This document shows positions 16,355-24,845 of a stretch of 64,000 bases of DNA, piece after piece. The DNA is from Pigmentiphaga sp. NML030171 (GTDB lineage: Bacteria > Pseudomonadota > Gammaproteobacteria > Burkholderiales > Burkholderiaceae_B). Positions within the stretch are counted from its first letter, which is position 1. Each line of letters starts with the position of its first letter. The notes below the pieces were generated by a model that did no database searches, had not been told where the DNA came from, and worked only from the letters and a program-made list of their open reading frames with translations. A program made the position numbers and the translations under genes. The stretch covers positions 1-64,000 of the forward strand of contig NZ_NINX01000025.1 in assembly GCF_002188635.1 (NCBI RefSeq), in the 5' to 3' direction.

Positions 16355-17311
16355 TCAGTCCAAGCTGATGCGGGCCGCTTTCACCACCGCACGCCAGCGC
16401 GCCAGTTCCGCGCGCAGATGCTCGGCCAGCCGCTCCGGCGAGCCCCCCGCGGGATCGATGCCCTGCTGCCGCAGCGTGGCCGCGACCTCGGGGCGGGCAA
16501 GCGCCTCGTTCACCTCGCGGTTGAGCCGATCCACGGTGGCGCGGGGCGTGCCGGCGGGTGCCAGCAGCCCGTACCAGACGCCTACCTCCACCTTGGGCAG
16601 GCCCTGCTCGCGCAGGGTGGGCACGTCGGGCAGCCCGGGGAAACGCTCGGCGCTCATCACGCCCAGCACCTTGACCTTGCCGCCTGTGGCCAGCGGCAGC
16701 ACGGTGTCGATCGGCACGACCATGGCCGAGATGTGGCCCCCGGCCAGGTCGGTCACCGCACCCCCGGTGCTCTTGTACGGCACGTGAAACAGGTCGACGC
16801 CCGCTTCCAGCTTGAACAGCTCCATGGCCAGGTGCTGCGGGGTGCCGTTGCCGGGAGAGGCGTAGTTGACGGCGCCGGGCGTCGCCTTGGCAAGCTGGAC
16901 CAGGTCCGGCACCGACCCGGCCTTGAGCGTCGGCGCCACCGCCAGGGTCATGGCGCCGGTACTGAGCAGGCCGATGGGCGCGAAGCTCTTGACCGGGTCG
17001 TAGGGCAGCGTGCGATTGACGGCCGCATTGGTGGCGAAGGTGGTGGCGGCCAGGAGTAGTGTGCGGCCGTCGGGCGCGGCGCGCGCGACGTGGTCGGCGC
17101 CTATGTTGCCGCTGGCGCCCGGCCGGTTCTCGACGATGACCGGCGATCCCATCTGCGCCGCCAGCTGCCGCCCCAGCACGCGAGCGATCACGTCCACGCC
17201 CGTTCCCGCCGACGTGGCGACGACGATGGTGGTCGGCGGACCGGATTGCGCCTGCACGGGCAGGCTGGCCGCGCAGCAGGCGGCGGCAAGCGTCAGGTAC
17301 GGATATCGCAT
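16355..17311 (-). CDS. Bug-type solute-binding receptor (tripartite tricarboxylate family)
   Basis: A 318-residue periplasmic binding protein with signal peptide (residues 1-21, ending VQA-QS). Bug hallmarks are GTGVDVIARVLGRQLAAQMG, the VVENRPGASGNIGADHVA motif, YASPGNGTPQHLAMELFK and the C-terminal ARWRAVVKAARISLD. Bug proteins bind carboxylated solutes, mostly with high affinity, and deliver them to TctAB-like permeases, which are absent from this window. It is the fourth gene of the leftward operon, 9 bp after the hydroxylase gene. It closely resembles the receptor at 22360. Confidence 0.9.
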   Translation of the reverse strand: MRYPYLTLAAACCAASLPVQAQSGPPTTIVVATSAGTGVDVIARVLGRQLAAQMGSPVIVENRPGASGNIGADHVARAAPDGRTLLLAATTFATNAAVNRTLPYDPVKSFAPIGLLSTGAMTLAVAPTLKAGSVPDLVQLAKATPGAVNYASPGNGTPQHLAMELFKLEAGVDLFHVPYKSTGGAVTDLAGGHISAMVVPIDTVLPLATGGKVKVLGVMSAERFPGLPDVPTLREQGLPKVEVGVWYGLLAPAGTPRATVDRLNREVNEALARPEVAATLRQQGIDPAGGSPERLAEHLRAELARWRAVVKAARISLD

Positions 17312-17320
17312 GTCAGCTCC

Positions 17321-18520
17321 TTAGTCTCCCGCCAGCGGCGCCGTCAGCGGATCATAGGAATACAGCCATTGCGCGCGACTCTTGTTCATGTCCTTGCGCT
17401 GGAAGGCCTGCCGCATCTCGTTCTCGTCCTCGATGCGGTAGAGGTCGCGGTTCTCGGCCGACTCGCGCACCACGGTCGCGGTGCGGTCCATGCGGCTGTT
17501 CTGATAGCTGCGCAGCGCGCCGGCGATGCTGGCATGCTCGTCCAGGCAGCGCGCCAGCACCGCGCCGTCCTCGATGGCCATGGCCGCGCCCGAGGCCAGG
17601 TAGGGCAAGGTGGGATGCGCGGCGTCGCCCAGCAGGGTGGCCCGGTCGGTGCTCCAGTTGTCCACCGGCGTGCGGTCGTTCAGGGCATAGCGATAGCAGC
17701 CGTCGCGGTCGATGGCGTCGATGACGGTCTGTATGGTGGGATGCCAGCCCGCGAAGTCCGCCTTGAGGTCGGTCCAGGGCCGCCGCTGCGTCCACGATTC
17801 GTTCTCGGGCTGCGCATGTTCCACCAGCCCCACGAAGTTCATCAGCTTGCCGGCCCGCAGGTAATACATCACGGCGTGCTTCTTTGGTCCGCACCAGACC
17901 GTGGACACGATATCCATGATGCCTGCGGGCAGGCGATCCGTCGGGATCACGGCGCGCCAGGCGATGTCGCCGGTGTAGCTGACCGGGGTAGCCCCCAGGA
18001 TCTGCGCGCGTATGGCCGACTTGATGCCGTCCGCGCCCACCAGGACCTCGCCCGTGGCGCGCGTGCCGTCGGCCAGCCGCAGCGTGACGCCGTCGGCGGT
18101 TTCGTCGAAGCCTTCCGCCCGCGCGTCCAACGCGATGCAGTCTGGGTCCAGCGCCAGCACCGCCTTGGCCAGCAACTCGTGCAGGTCGGCGCGGTGGATG
18201 TGGAAATACGGCGCGCCGTTCGCCTGTTCGTGCTGTGCGCCGAGGGGAATGCGGTGCATGATTTCGGCCGTGTCGAAGCGCCGGAACTCGAACGCCAGCG
18301 GTCGCACCACGGTCTTCTCAAGCTCCTCGCGCAACCCGAGGTCGTACAGTACCTTGACCGCGTTGGCGCTGGACTGGATGCCGGCGCCGATCTCGCCCAG
18401 AGCGGGCGCCTGTTCGTACACCCGCACGGGAAAACCGCGCTTGAGCAGGCTGGCGGCGGCGGTCAGGCCGCCGATGCCGGCGCCGACGATGATGACTCGG
18501 GGTTTATGGTCTTTCTTCAT
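17321..18520 (-). CDS. FAD-dependent monooxygenase resembling 6-hydroxynicotinate 3-monooxygenase
   Basis: A 399-residue class A flavin hydroxylase. Motifs: VIIVGAGIGGLTAAASLLKRG (FAD binding), VLVGADGIKSAIRAQILG (DG motif), and LLGDAAHPTLPYLASGAAMA (ribose-binding GD loop). The C-terminal RAQWLYSYDPLTAPL resembles the end of NicC and salicylate-hydroxylase relatives, which act by decarboxylating or ortho hydroxylation of aromatic or pyridine acids. Flanking Bug genes on both sides (5 bp and 9 bp away) suggest that the imported acid is its substrate. ATG 18520 is chosen because it directly precedes the FAD motif and follows the upstream Bug stop. Confidence 0.85.
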   Translation of the reverse strand: MKKDHKPRVIIVGAGIGGLTAAASLLKRGFPVRVYEQAPALGEIGAGIQSSANAVKVLYDLGLREELEKTVVRPLAFEFRRFDTAEIMHRIPLGAQHEQANGAPYFHIHRADLHELLAKAVLALDPDCIALDARAEGFDETADGVTLRLADGTRATGEVLVGADGIKSAIRAQILGATPVSYTGDIAWRAVIPTDRLPAGIMDIVSTVWCGPKKHAVMYYLRAGKLMNFVGLVEHAQPENESWTQRRPWTDLKADFAGWHPTIQTVIDAIDRDGCYRYALNDRTPVDNWSTDRATLLGDAAHPTLPYLASGAAMAIEDGAVLARCLDEHASIAGALRSYQNSRMDRTATVVRESAENRDLYRIEDENEMRQAFQRKDMNKSRAQWLYSYDPLTAPLAGD

Positions 18521-18525
18521 ATCGT

Positions 18526-19512
18526 TCAATCCGCACTGATGCGGGCCTTCCTGATCACATCCGCCCAACGGGCGTGTTCGGTGGAAACCAACTGGCCGAA
18601 GGCCTCCGGCGTGCCCGAAGCAACGGTCAGCCCCTGCTTGTCCAGGCTTTGCTGGACCTCCGGCATGGCCAGCACCTGGTTGATCTCGCGATTCAGGGCC
18701 GCCACGACGGCCTGGGGCGTCCTGGCGGGAGCGAGCATGCCGAACCACAGGTCCACGTCCGCGCCGCGCACGCCCTGCTCGGCCAGCGTGGGCACCTCGG
18801 ACATGACATCGATGCGGCGCGGCTGCGTGGCGGCCAGCACGCGCAGCTTGCCGGACTGCTTGAGCCCCAGGGCGGTATTGGCCGGCAGGATCATGGCCTG
18901 CACCTGTCCGCCCAACAGGTCCGTGACGGCACCGGCCGATCCGCTGTAAGGCACGTGCATGACGTCCACGCCGGCGTGCAGCTTGAACAGTTCCATGGCC
19001 AGGTGCTGTGGCGTGCCCTTGCCCGGCGAGGCATAGGCGTACTGGCCCGGCCTGGCCCTGAAGGCCTTGATCGCCTCGTCCAGCGTGCCGGCCTGGAAGG
19101 CGGGATTCACCGCGAACACCAGCGCGCCGACCGCCACCTGCCCGACCGGCACGAAGCTGGTCAGCGGGTCGTAGGGCACGGTTTTGAACAGCCCGGGGTT
19201 CATCACGAAGGTGCTGACGGTCATCAGCAGCGTGTGCCCGTCGGGGGCGGCATTGGCGACGTATCCCGTGCCGATGTTGCCGCTCGCGCCGGGGCGGTTC
19301 TCGACAATGACGGGCTGGCCCAGCCGCTGCGAGAGTTTGGGGCCGAGCGTGCGCGCCAGGGTATCCATGCTGGTGCCCGGCGTGTAGGGCACCACGATGG
19401 TAATCGGCCGCTCGGGCCACGCGGCCTGCGCCGCACCCGTCCAGGGCAGCGCCGCAACGGCCAGCGATGCCACCATCAACGCGCGGCGCGGCGGCGACAT
19501 ATGACTGATCAT
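18526..19512 (-). CDS. Bug-type solute-binding receptor
   Basis: A 328-residue periplasmic receptor. The signal peptide (MISHMSPPRRALMVAS onward) ends AAQA-AW near residue 30, followed by PERPITIVVPYTPGTSMD. Further marks are VENRPGASGNIGTGYVA, YASPGKGTPQHLAMELFK and ARWADVIRKARISAD. ATG 19512 is preferred because AAGGAG lies 8 bp upstream; another ATG at 19500 would also keep the signal peptide. It is the second gene of the operon, after the SnoaL-like gene. The differing ligand-pocket region compared with the receptor at 16355 suggests a distinct ligand. Confidence 0.9.
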   Translation of the reverse strand: MISHMSPPRRALMVASLAVAALPWTGAAQAAWPERPITIVVPYTPGTSMDTLARTLGPKLSQRLGQPVIVENRPGASGNIGTGYVANAAPDGHTLLMTVSTFVMNPGLFKTVPYDPLTSFVPVGQVAVGALVFAVNPAFQAGTLDEAIKAFRARPGQYAYASPGKGTPQHLAMELFKLHAGVDVMHVPYSGSAGAVTDLLGGQVQAMILPANTALGLKQSGKLRVLAATQPRRIDVMSEVPTLAEQGVRGADVDLWFGMLAPARTPQAVVAALNREINQVLAMPEVQQSLDKQGLTVASGTPEAFGQLVSTEHARWADVIRKARISAD

Positions 19513-19528
19513 GTCCCGTCTCCTTGCG

Positions 19529-20134
19529 TCACCGCTCAAGCGGACCGCCGGCCAGCCAGCTCGCGCCGCGCCGATACAGCGTCTCCACCGCTTCACCCTT
19601 GAGCATGGGCATGTCCATCTTGACCCGGTAGCCGATGCGGGTCTGGATGTAGGCCAGGTGGCGATAGCCCTCGGGCATGCGCGCCAGTTCGTCGTGTTCC
19701 AGCACCAGCTTCGCGCCCGGATCCACCGGATCGACGCGGTCCTTCTCGTAGATGGGCTGGCGATGCAGCAATTGCCACCGGCCCTCGTACCTGACCAGGA
19801 AATCGTAGAAGCGGCCCGTGCACACCACGTCGCACAACACGCCGTCGATGGGGCCGCGCTGGGAGATGGTCATCTTGGTCTGGGCGATGGCGCGGTCACC
19901 CCGGACCTCGACCGCCGAACCGCCAAGGAAATGAAGAATGCTCACGCCCTTGTCCCAGCCTTCGCGCGTGACTCGGATGAACTCGGCATAAGGCCCCTGG
20001 AACCAGGTCGCCATCATGACGCCGTCCGGATGCCAGACCGTGGCGAACCGCTCCCAGTCCCCGGCATCGCGCCACACCGCCCACCGCTCCACCAATTGAC
20101 GGATTTCCCGCTCGTCGTTCCAGGCGTCGCCCAT
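19529..20134 (-). CDS. SnoaL-like / NTF2-fold protein
   Basis: A 201-residue protein of the SnoaL_4 group within the NTF2 fold, which includes ring-hydroxylating dioxygenase beta subunits and small isomerases. Recognisable segments are EIRQLVERWAVWRDAGDWER, VWHPDGVMMATWFQG, and VCTGRFYDFLVRYEGRWQLL. It has no signal peptide. The catalytic role is unknown; a hydratase, isomerase or accessory role in the same catabolic route is reasonable. It is the first gene of the leftward operon and starts at ATG 20134 behind AAAGGAGAGGAG. Its 229-bp upstream gap to LysR includes a structured leader. Confidence 0.78.
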   Translation of the reverse strand: MGDAWNDEREIRQLVERWAVWRDAGDWERFATVWHPDGVMMATWFQGPYAEFIRVTREGWDKGVSILHFLGGSAVEVRGDRAIAQTKMTISQRGPIDGVLCDVVCTGRFYDFLVRYEGRWQLLHRQPIYEKDRVDPVDPGAKLVLEHDELARMPEGYRHLAYIQTRIGYRVKMDMPMLKGEAVETLYRRGASWLAGGPLER

Positions 20135-20185
20135 GTCGTCTCCTCTCCTTTGTGATCGTTGACCGACCCTTGCGCCGGGCAAGCC

Positions 20186-20280
20186 GGGTCCCTTCGGCTT
20201 GTCGCTTGGAAGCCGAACCGCGACGCTCCGGGCGGAGCAAGTGGGGGAAGGGGAAGGACCCGGAACGGCGCGGGTTCCGG
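20186..20280. other. Structured leader with three stems ahead of the leftward operon
   Basis: Perfect stems: TTCGGCTT (20193-20200) with AAGCCGAA (20210-20217), loop 9; CCGGAAC (20260-20266) with GTTCCGG (20274-20280), loop 7; and a longer-range GGGTCC (20186-20191) with GGACCC (20256-20261) that competes with the second stem. All lie between the AT-rich promoter zone (20310-20360) and the operon start at 20134, so they would be transcribed in a ~200-nt leader. Function, such as attenuation or RNA stability, is not shown. Confidence 0.4.
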
Positions 20281-20363
20281 TCGTTTTGTCGATGCGGCAG
20301 ATTCTAGGAACCGCATGTTAATTTGTCTAATATATCTCTTATATCTATTGATTTTCTGATCTT

Positions 20364-21314
20364 ATGAATCTGAGCATCCGGCACTTCAAGGCCTTCCTCT
20401 GCATCGTGCAGACGCGCAGCTTCACCCGCGCCGCGGAGCAGTTGCACATCAGCCAGCCGGGGCTCAGCCTGATGATGCAGGACGTCGAAGGCCAGCTCTC
20501 GTGCCGCCTGTTCGAACGCACGACGCGATCGGTCCGGCTGACGGCGGCGGGACAGCGCCTGCTGCCGGTCGCGCAGCAGGTCGTGGACGAGGTCGAGACC
20601 ATCGCGCCCGTCCTGAGCCAGCTTTCCGAGACACGCCGCCGCACGCTGCGCGTGGGCGTGCCGCCCATCTTCTCGGCCAGCGTCATGCCCCACGTCTACA
20701 TGCGCCTGCGCAAGACCCAGCCCACGCTCGATCTCCACATCCTGGACCTGCCCAAACCCGAGGTCGAACGCCAGGTGCAGAATGGCGAGCTCGATTGCGG
20801 ACTGGGCGTCTTTCCCAAGCGGGTACTGGAGGTATCGCGCCGACCGCTGTTCGAGTTCGACTTCGTCTACCTGGAATCCCGCGCGTCGCCCTTCCGGTCC
20901 AGAACGAAGGGCAGGAACGCCCAGCGGATACGCTGGGACGAATTGCCGGCGGTACCTTTCGTCGAGCTCCACCCCGCCCAGGACCTGCAGCAGCAGATCA
21001 ACAAGTGCCGCGCCGCCCGCGGCGTGGCACGCACCGACGGCATACGCATGAACCGGCTCGAATCCCTGATCGGCATGGCGGCGGCCGGCGTGGGGCCGAC
21101 CATCATCCCGACCTTCGCCGCCCCGATCGGCACGGAATTCCAGGTGTCCACCGCACTGCTGACCGACCCCGTGCTGACCCTGGATTTCCACCTGATCACC
21201 AAGCGCGGCCGCGAACAGCCCGCCGTGCTGGAGGCGTTCACCCGCACCCTGCTCGAAGTGATCGAGGAACGCCGCGACCGGATCTACCGTACGGCGGGCA
21301 AGGACTGGAGCTAG
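20364..21314 (+). CDS. LysR family transcriptional regulator
   Basis: A 316-residue LysR-type regulator. Residues 1-60 are the winged HTH (LSIRHFKAFLCIVQTRSFTR, AAEQLHISQPGLSLMMQDVE), and the rest the substrate-binding domain. It is divergent from the six-gene leftward operon and most likely activates it in response to that operon's substrate. Its stop overlaps the stop of the next, convergent LysR gene by 4 bp (21311-21314). AT-rich DNA at 20310-20360 just upstream probably holds its promoter and binding site. Confidence 0.9.
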   Translation: MNLSIRHFKAFLCIVQTRSFTRAAEQLHISQPGLSLMMQDVEGQLSCRLFERTTRSVRLTAAGQRLLPVAQQVVDEVETIAPVLSQLSETRRRTLRVGVPPIFSASVMPHVYMRLRKTQPTLDLHILDLPKPEVERQVQNGELDCGLGVFPKRVLEVSRRPLFEFDFVYLESRASPFRSRTKGRNAQRIRWDELPAVPFVELHPAQDLQQQINKCRAARGVARTDGIRMNRLESLIGMAAAGVGPTIIPTFAAPIGTEFQVSTALLTDPVLTLDFHLITKRGREQPAVLEAFTRTLLEVIEERRDRIYRTAGKDWS

Positions 21315-22255
21315 GCCCGCGCGGCCGGCGTCCTTCCGTCGTGGCGCGGGAAGTTTTCGCGCAGGAAGTCGGCGAACGCTTCCGCCGCGGGCGACAAGGT
21401 CCGCTGCCTATGCCGCATCAGCGCGATCGGCCGCTGGATCCGCTGCGGCTCGAAGGGCTGCATCGCCACGTCGGCGAACTTCTGGACGATGGGCCGCGCA
21501 TGGCCCGGAATCAAGGACAGGCCCAGCCCGGCATCCACCATGCCGATGGCGGTCCAGACGAACGCGACCTCGCACGCGGGCGTGAGCCGCACGCCGACCT
21601 GCGCCGCGTGATAGTCGACCAGGTAGCGGGTGGAGTTGTGCTCTCCCAGCGCGATGAAGGGATGGGCGGCGATGTCCTTCCAGGTCGGACGGCGCCGGGG
21701 CCCCCAGCCGTAGCTGCGAGGATGGATCAGCAGCAGGTCGTCGGTCAGCAGGGGTTCGCCCGAAACGAAAGGCGTATCGGCCGGCAGCACGCCCAGCGCG
21801 AGGTCGACTTCGCCGCTGGCGACGAGGTCGATGATCTCGCCGCCGGGCGTATCGCGCAGGACGATGGCGATGTGCGGATACCGTGCCTTGAACATGCCGA
21901 TCAGGCGCGGCACCAGCAGCGAGGATTGCAGCGGCGAGCAGGCGAAGCGCACGCGCCCCCGGCGCCGATCGGCCAGTTCGCGCGAACCGGCAATCGCGGC
22001 GCCCAGGTCCTGCAGGACACGGGCGGCGACGGGATGCAGCTCGGCCCCGGCTTCGGTCATGCGTACCGATCTCGTGGTCCGGTCGAGCAGCTTGAGTCCG
22101 AGCTCGGATTCGAGTTCGCGCACCAGCAGGCTGACCGCGGACTGGGACAGGTTGAGCAGCGTCGCGGCCGAGGTGAAGCTGCGCGATTCGGCCACGCAGA
22201 CAAAGGCGCGAAGCTGCTTCAGGGACAGATTACCCAGCGAGGCATGGAAACTCAT
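21311..22255 (-). CDS. LysR family transcriptional regulator
   Basis: A 314-residue LysR-type regulator with the N-terminal HTH (SLKQLRAFVCVAESRSFTSA, ATLLNLSQSAVSLLVRELE, residues ~10-65) and the effector domain. It is divergent from the Bug/UbiD pair starting 104 bp away and is the natural candidate regulator of that pair. A short dyad CTCAT/ATGAG (22264-22268 and 22275-22279) lies just ahead of its start, too close to be a confident operator. It is tail-to-tail with the previous LysR gene. Confidence 0.9.
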   Translation of the reverse strand: MSFHASLGNLSLKQLRAFVCVAESRSFTSAATLLNLSQSAVSLLVRELESELGLKLLDRTTRSVRMTEAGAELHPVAARVLQDLGAAIAGSRELADRRRGRVRFACSPLQSSLLVPRLIGMFKARYPHIAIVLRDTPGGEIIDLVASGEVDLALGVLPADTPFVSGEPLLTDDLLLIHPRSYGWGPRRRPTWKDIAAHPFIALGEHNSTRYLVDYHAAQVGVRLTPACEVAFVWTAIGMVDAGLGLSLIPGHARPIVQKFADVAMQPFEPQRIQRPIALMRHRQRTLSPAAEAFADFLRENFPRHDGRTPAARA

Positions 22256-22359
22256 TGGTCAACCTCATCAATGAATGAGAATAACTCTCTGGAATAATAA
22301 ATCGTCAGGCGCTGTAATGCTCCCTCCAGAAAAGTGAACGACAAGAGGAGACAAGCGCC

Positions 22360-23349
22360 ATGGAGACTGGAATACGGTCGTTACGCCACCGGTGGGCGAT
22401 ACCGCTTGCGGCACTGGTGACCTGGACGGTGGCGACGCTGCCCATCGCGGCCACCGCCGCGCAGAACACGATCACGATCGTGGTCGCCTCCTCGCCCGGC
22501 ACCGGCCCCGACATCCTGGCCCGCACCGTCAGCCAGCAATGGGCCGCGAAATCAGGCACCGCCGCGGTCGTCGACAACCGCCCCGGCGCCAGCGGCAACA
22601 TCGGCGCCGACCACGTCGCACGCTCGCGGCCCGACGGCTCGACGTTGCTGGTGGCCGCGACGACCTTCGCCACCAACGCCGCGGTCAATCGCACGCTGCC
22701 CTACGATCCCGTCAAGGACTTCGCTCCCATCGCGCTGCTGGGAACCGGCACCCTGGCGCTGGCCGTGCCCGCCGCGTTTCCCGCCGAAACTCTCAAGCAG
22801 TTCGTCGCCAAGGCCAAGGCCGAACCCGGCACGATCAACTATGGCTCGCCCGGCAACGGCACGCCGCAGCACCTGGCCATGGAGCTGTTCAAGCAGGAAG
22901 CCCGCATCGACCTGTTCCACGTCCCCTTCAAGTCGGCGGGCGGCGCCGTCAACGACCTCGCGGGTGGGCACGTCTCGGCCATGATCGTGCCATTGCACAC
23001 CATCCAGCCCCTGGTCCAAGGCGGCAAGCTCAAGGTCCTGGCGGTCATGAGCGCCCAACGCGCGCCGTCGCTGCCCCAGGTACCGACCTTCCGCGAGGAG
23101 GGCTATGACCAGGTTCAGGTCGACGTCTGGTATGGCCTGCTGGCGCCCGCCGGCACGCCGGACGCGGTGGTACGCAGGCTGAACGCGGAAGCGAACGAGG
23201 CATTGAAGAACAAGGACGTGGTGGCCAGCCTGGCCAAGGTGGGTATCGAACCGGCCGGCGGCACGCCCGCCCGCATGGCCGACACGCTGGCCCTGGAGCT
23301 CAAGCGCTGGCCACCCGTCGTACGCGCGGCAAACATCACGGCAGACTAG
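22360..23349 (+). CDS. Bug-type solute-binding receptor
   Basis: A 329-residue periplasmic receptor with signal peptide ending near residue 32 (ATAA-QN). It carries VDNRPGASGNIGADHVA, TTFATNAAVNRTLPYDPVKD, YGSPGNGTPQHLAMELFK and ends LKRWPPVVRAANITAD. These segments are close to identical to the receptor at 16355, suggesting a recent paralogue binding a similar acid. The start follows AGAGGAG. The UbiD-type decarboxylase gene begins 10 bp after its stop, so import and decarboxylation are probably coupled. Confidence 0.9.
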   Translation: METGIRSLRHRWAIPLAALVTWTVATLPIAATAAQNTITIVVASSPGTGPDILARTVSQQWAAKSGTAAVVDNRPGASGNIGADHVARSRPDGSTLLVAATTFATNAAVNRTLPYDPVKDFAPIALLGTGTLALAVPAAFPAETLKQFVAKAKAEPGTINYGSPGNGTPQHLAMELFKQEARIDLFHVPFKSAGGAVNDLAGGHVSAMIVPLHTIQPLVQGGKLKVLAVMSAQRAPSLPQVPTFREEGYDQVQVDVWYGLLAPAGTPDAVVRRLNAEANEALKNKDVVASLAKVGIEPAGGTPARMADTLALELKRWPPVVRAANITAD

Positions 23350-23359
23350 GAAGACAAGA

Positions 23360-24820
23360 ATGCAGAAGACATGGAACGACTACGACCGTCCCCACCAGGA
23401 CCTGCGGGAACTGCTCGAGCGCGTCGACAAGGCAGGAGAACTGCTGCGCGTCTCGGGCGCCGACTGGAACCTGGAGGTCGGCACCCTGGCGGAGATCATC
23501 CACGGCACCCAGCGCGGCGAGGCCCCGGCCATCCTGTTCGACAATATTCCCGGCTACCCGGCAGGCTTCAGGCTGCTGTCGGGCGCGTCGAACTCGTCTG
23601 CGCGCCTGGCCCTGACGCTGGGCTTTCCCGTCCCCCGGGGGCCGATGGACGTGGTCCGATCCTACCGCGACCGCATGCAGCGCCACGAACCCATTCCGCC
23701 CCGCATCGTGGAAACCGGGCCGGTGCTGGAGAACATCGACCGCGACGACGACGTCGACATCTTCAAGTTCCCCATCCCCTTCCTGCACGAGCTGGACGGC
23801 GGCCGCTACATCGGCACCGATGACCTGGTCATCATGCGCGATCCGGAACTGGACTGGATCAACATCGGCACCTACCGCTCGATGGCGCACAGCCGCAACC
23901 AGGTCGGCCTCTGGACCTCGCCCGGCAAGCAGGGGCGCCAGATCCGCGACAAGTATTTCAAGCAGGGCAAGCCCTGCCCGGTCCTGATTTCCTGCGGCCA
24001 CGATCCCATGCTGTTCCTGGCCGGCGGCAACGAGCTGCGCTTCGGCCTGTCGGAATACGACTACTCCGGCGGCCATCGCGGCCTGCCCTTCGACGTGGTG
24101 CTGAGCGAAGTGCACAAGCTGCCCATGCCGGCCCACAGCGAGATCGTGCTGGAAGGCGAGATGTACCCGGACGATACGCTGCCCGAAGGGCCGTTCGGCG
24201 AATTCACCGGCTACTATGCGGGCGGCAAGAGCAACCAGCCGGTGGTGCGCATCCAGCGCGTCTACTACCGCAACGATCCCATCCTGACCATGGCCACGCC
24301 GTTGCGGCCGCCCTCCGACTTCTCGTTCTCCAAATGCGTCATGAAGGCGGGCATGATCTGGGACGAGGTCGAGCGCGCGGGACTGAGCGGGGTCAAGGGG
24401 GTCTGGTGCCACGAAGCCGGCGCGGCGCGCCTCTTCAACATCATCTCGATCAAGCAGGCCTACGCCGGACATGCCCGCCAGGCCGCGATGCTGGCGGCGA
24501 ACTGCCAGTCCGGGTCCTATCTCGGCCGCTTCGTCGTGGTCGTCGATGAAGACGTCGATCCCACCAACCTGTTCGACGTCGTCTGGGCCATGTGTACCCG
24601 TTGCGATCCGGTGGAGGACATCGAATTCATCCGCAAGACCTGGAGCGGTCCCCTGGATCCGCGCATTCCGCGCGGGACCGCCACCAACTCGCGCGCGGTC
24701 ATCGACGCCTGCCGGCCCTTCGAGATGCTGAAGGACTTCCCGCCGGTGGCCTGCGCCACGCCCGAGCTGCGGCAGAAGGTCGAGGCGAAGTTCGCCGACC
24801 TGCTTGCGAAGCTGAAGTAA
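23360..24820 (+). CDS. UbiD family decarboxylase
   Basis: A 486-residue UbiD-type (de)carboxylase. These enzymes use prenylated FMN made by UbiX to add or remove carboxylate on aromatic or unsaturated acids. Visible signatures are LGFPVPRGPMDVVRSYRDR, DDLVIMRDPE, the catalytic loop LPEGPFGEFTGYY with the conserved Glu, and VVVDEDVDPTNLFDVVWAM. Its context next to a Bug receptor and away from ubiquinone genes indicates catabolic decarboxylation of an imported aromatic acid. No ubiX-like gene is in the window, so the cofactor must come from elsewhere. Confidence 0.9.
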   Translation: MQKTWNDYDRPHQDLRELLERVDKAGELLRVSGADWNLEVGTLAEIIHGTQRGEAPAILFDNIPGYPAGFRLLSGASNSSARLALTLGFPVPRGPMDVVRSYRDRMQRHEPIPPRIVETGPVLENIDRDDDVDIFKFPIPFLHELDGGRYIGTDDLVIMRDPELDWINIGTYRSMAHSRNQVGLWTSPGKQGRQIRDKYFKQGKPCPVLISCGHDPMLFLAGGNELRFGLSEYDYSGGHRGLPFDVVLSEVHKLPMPAHSEIVLEGEMYPDDTLPEGPFGEFTGYYAGGKSNQPVVRIQRVYYRNDPILTMATPLRPPSDFSFSKCVMKAGMIWDEVERAGLSGVKGVWCHEAGAARLFNIISIKQAYAGHARQAAMLAANCQSGSYLGRFVVVVDEDVDPTNLFDVVWAMCTRCDPVEDIEFIRKTWSGPLDPRIPRGTATNSRAVIDACRPFEMLKDFPPVACATPELRQKVEAKFADLLAKLK

Positions 24821-24845
24821 AACGGATGGCGGGCGGCCCGTGGCG

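Noticed and set aside
22264-22279. CTCAT/ATGAG dyad as a LysR operator
   Set aside because: Arms of 5 bp and a position 9 bp from the start codon are too weak to claim an operator.
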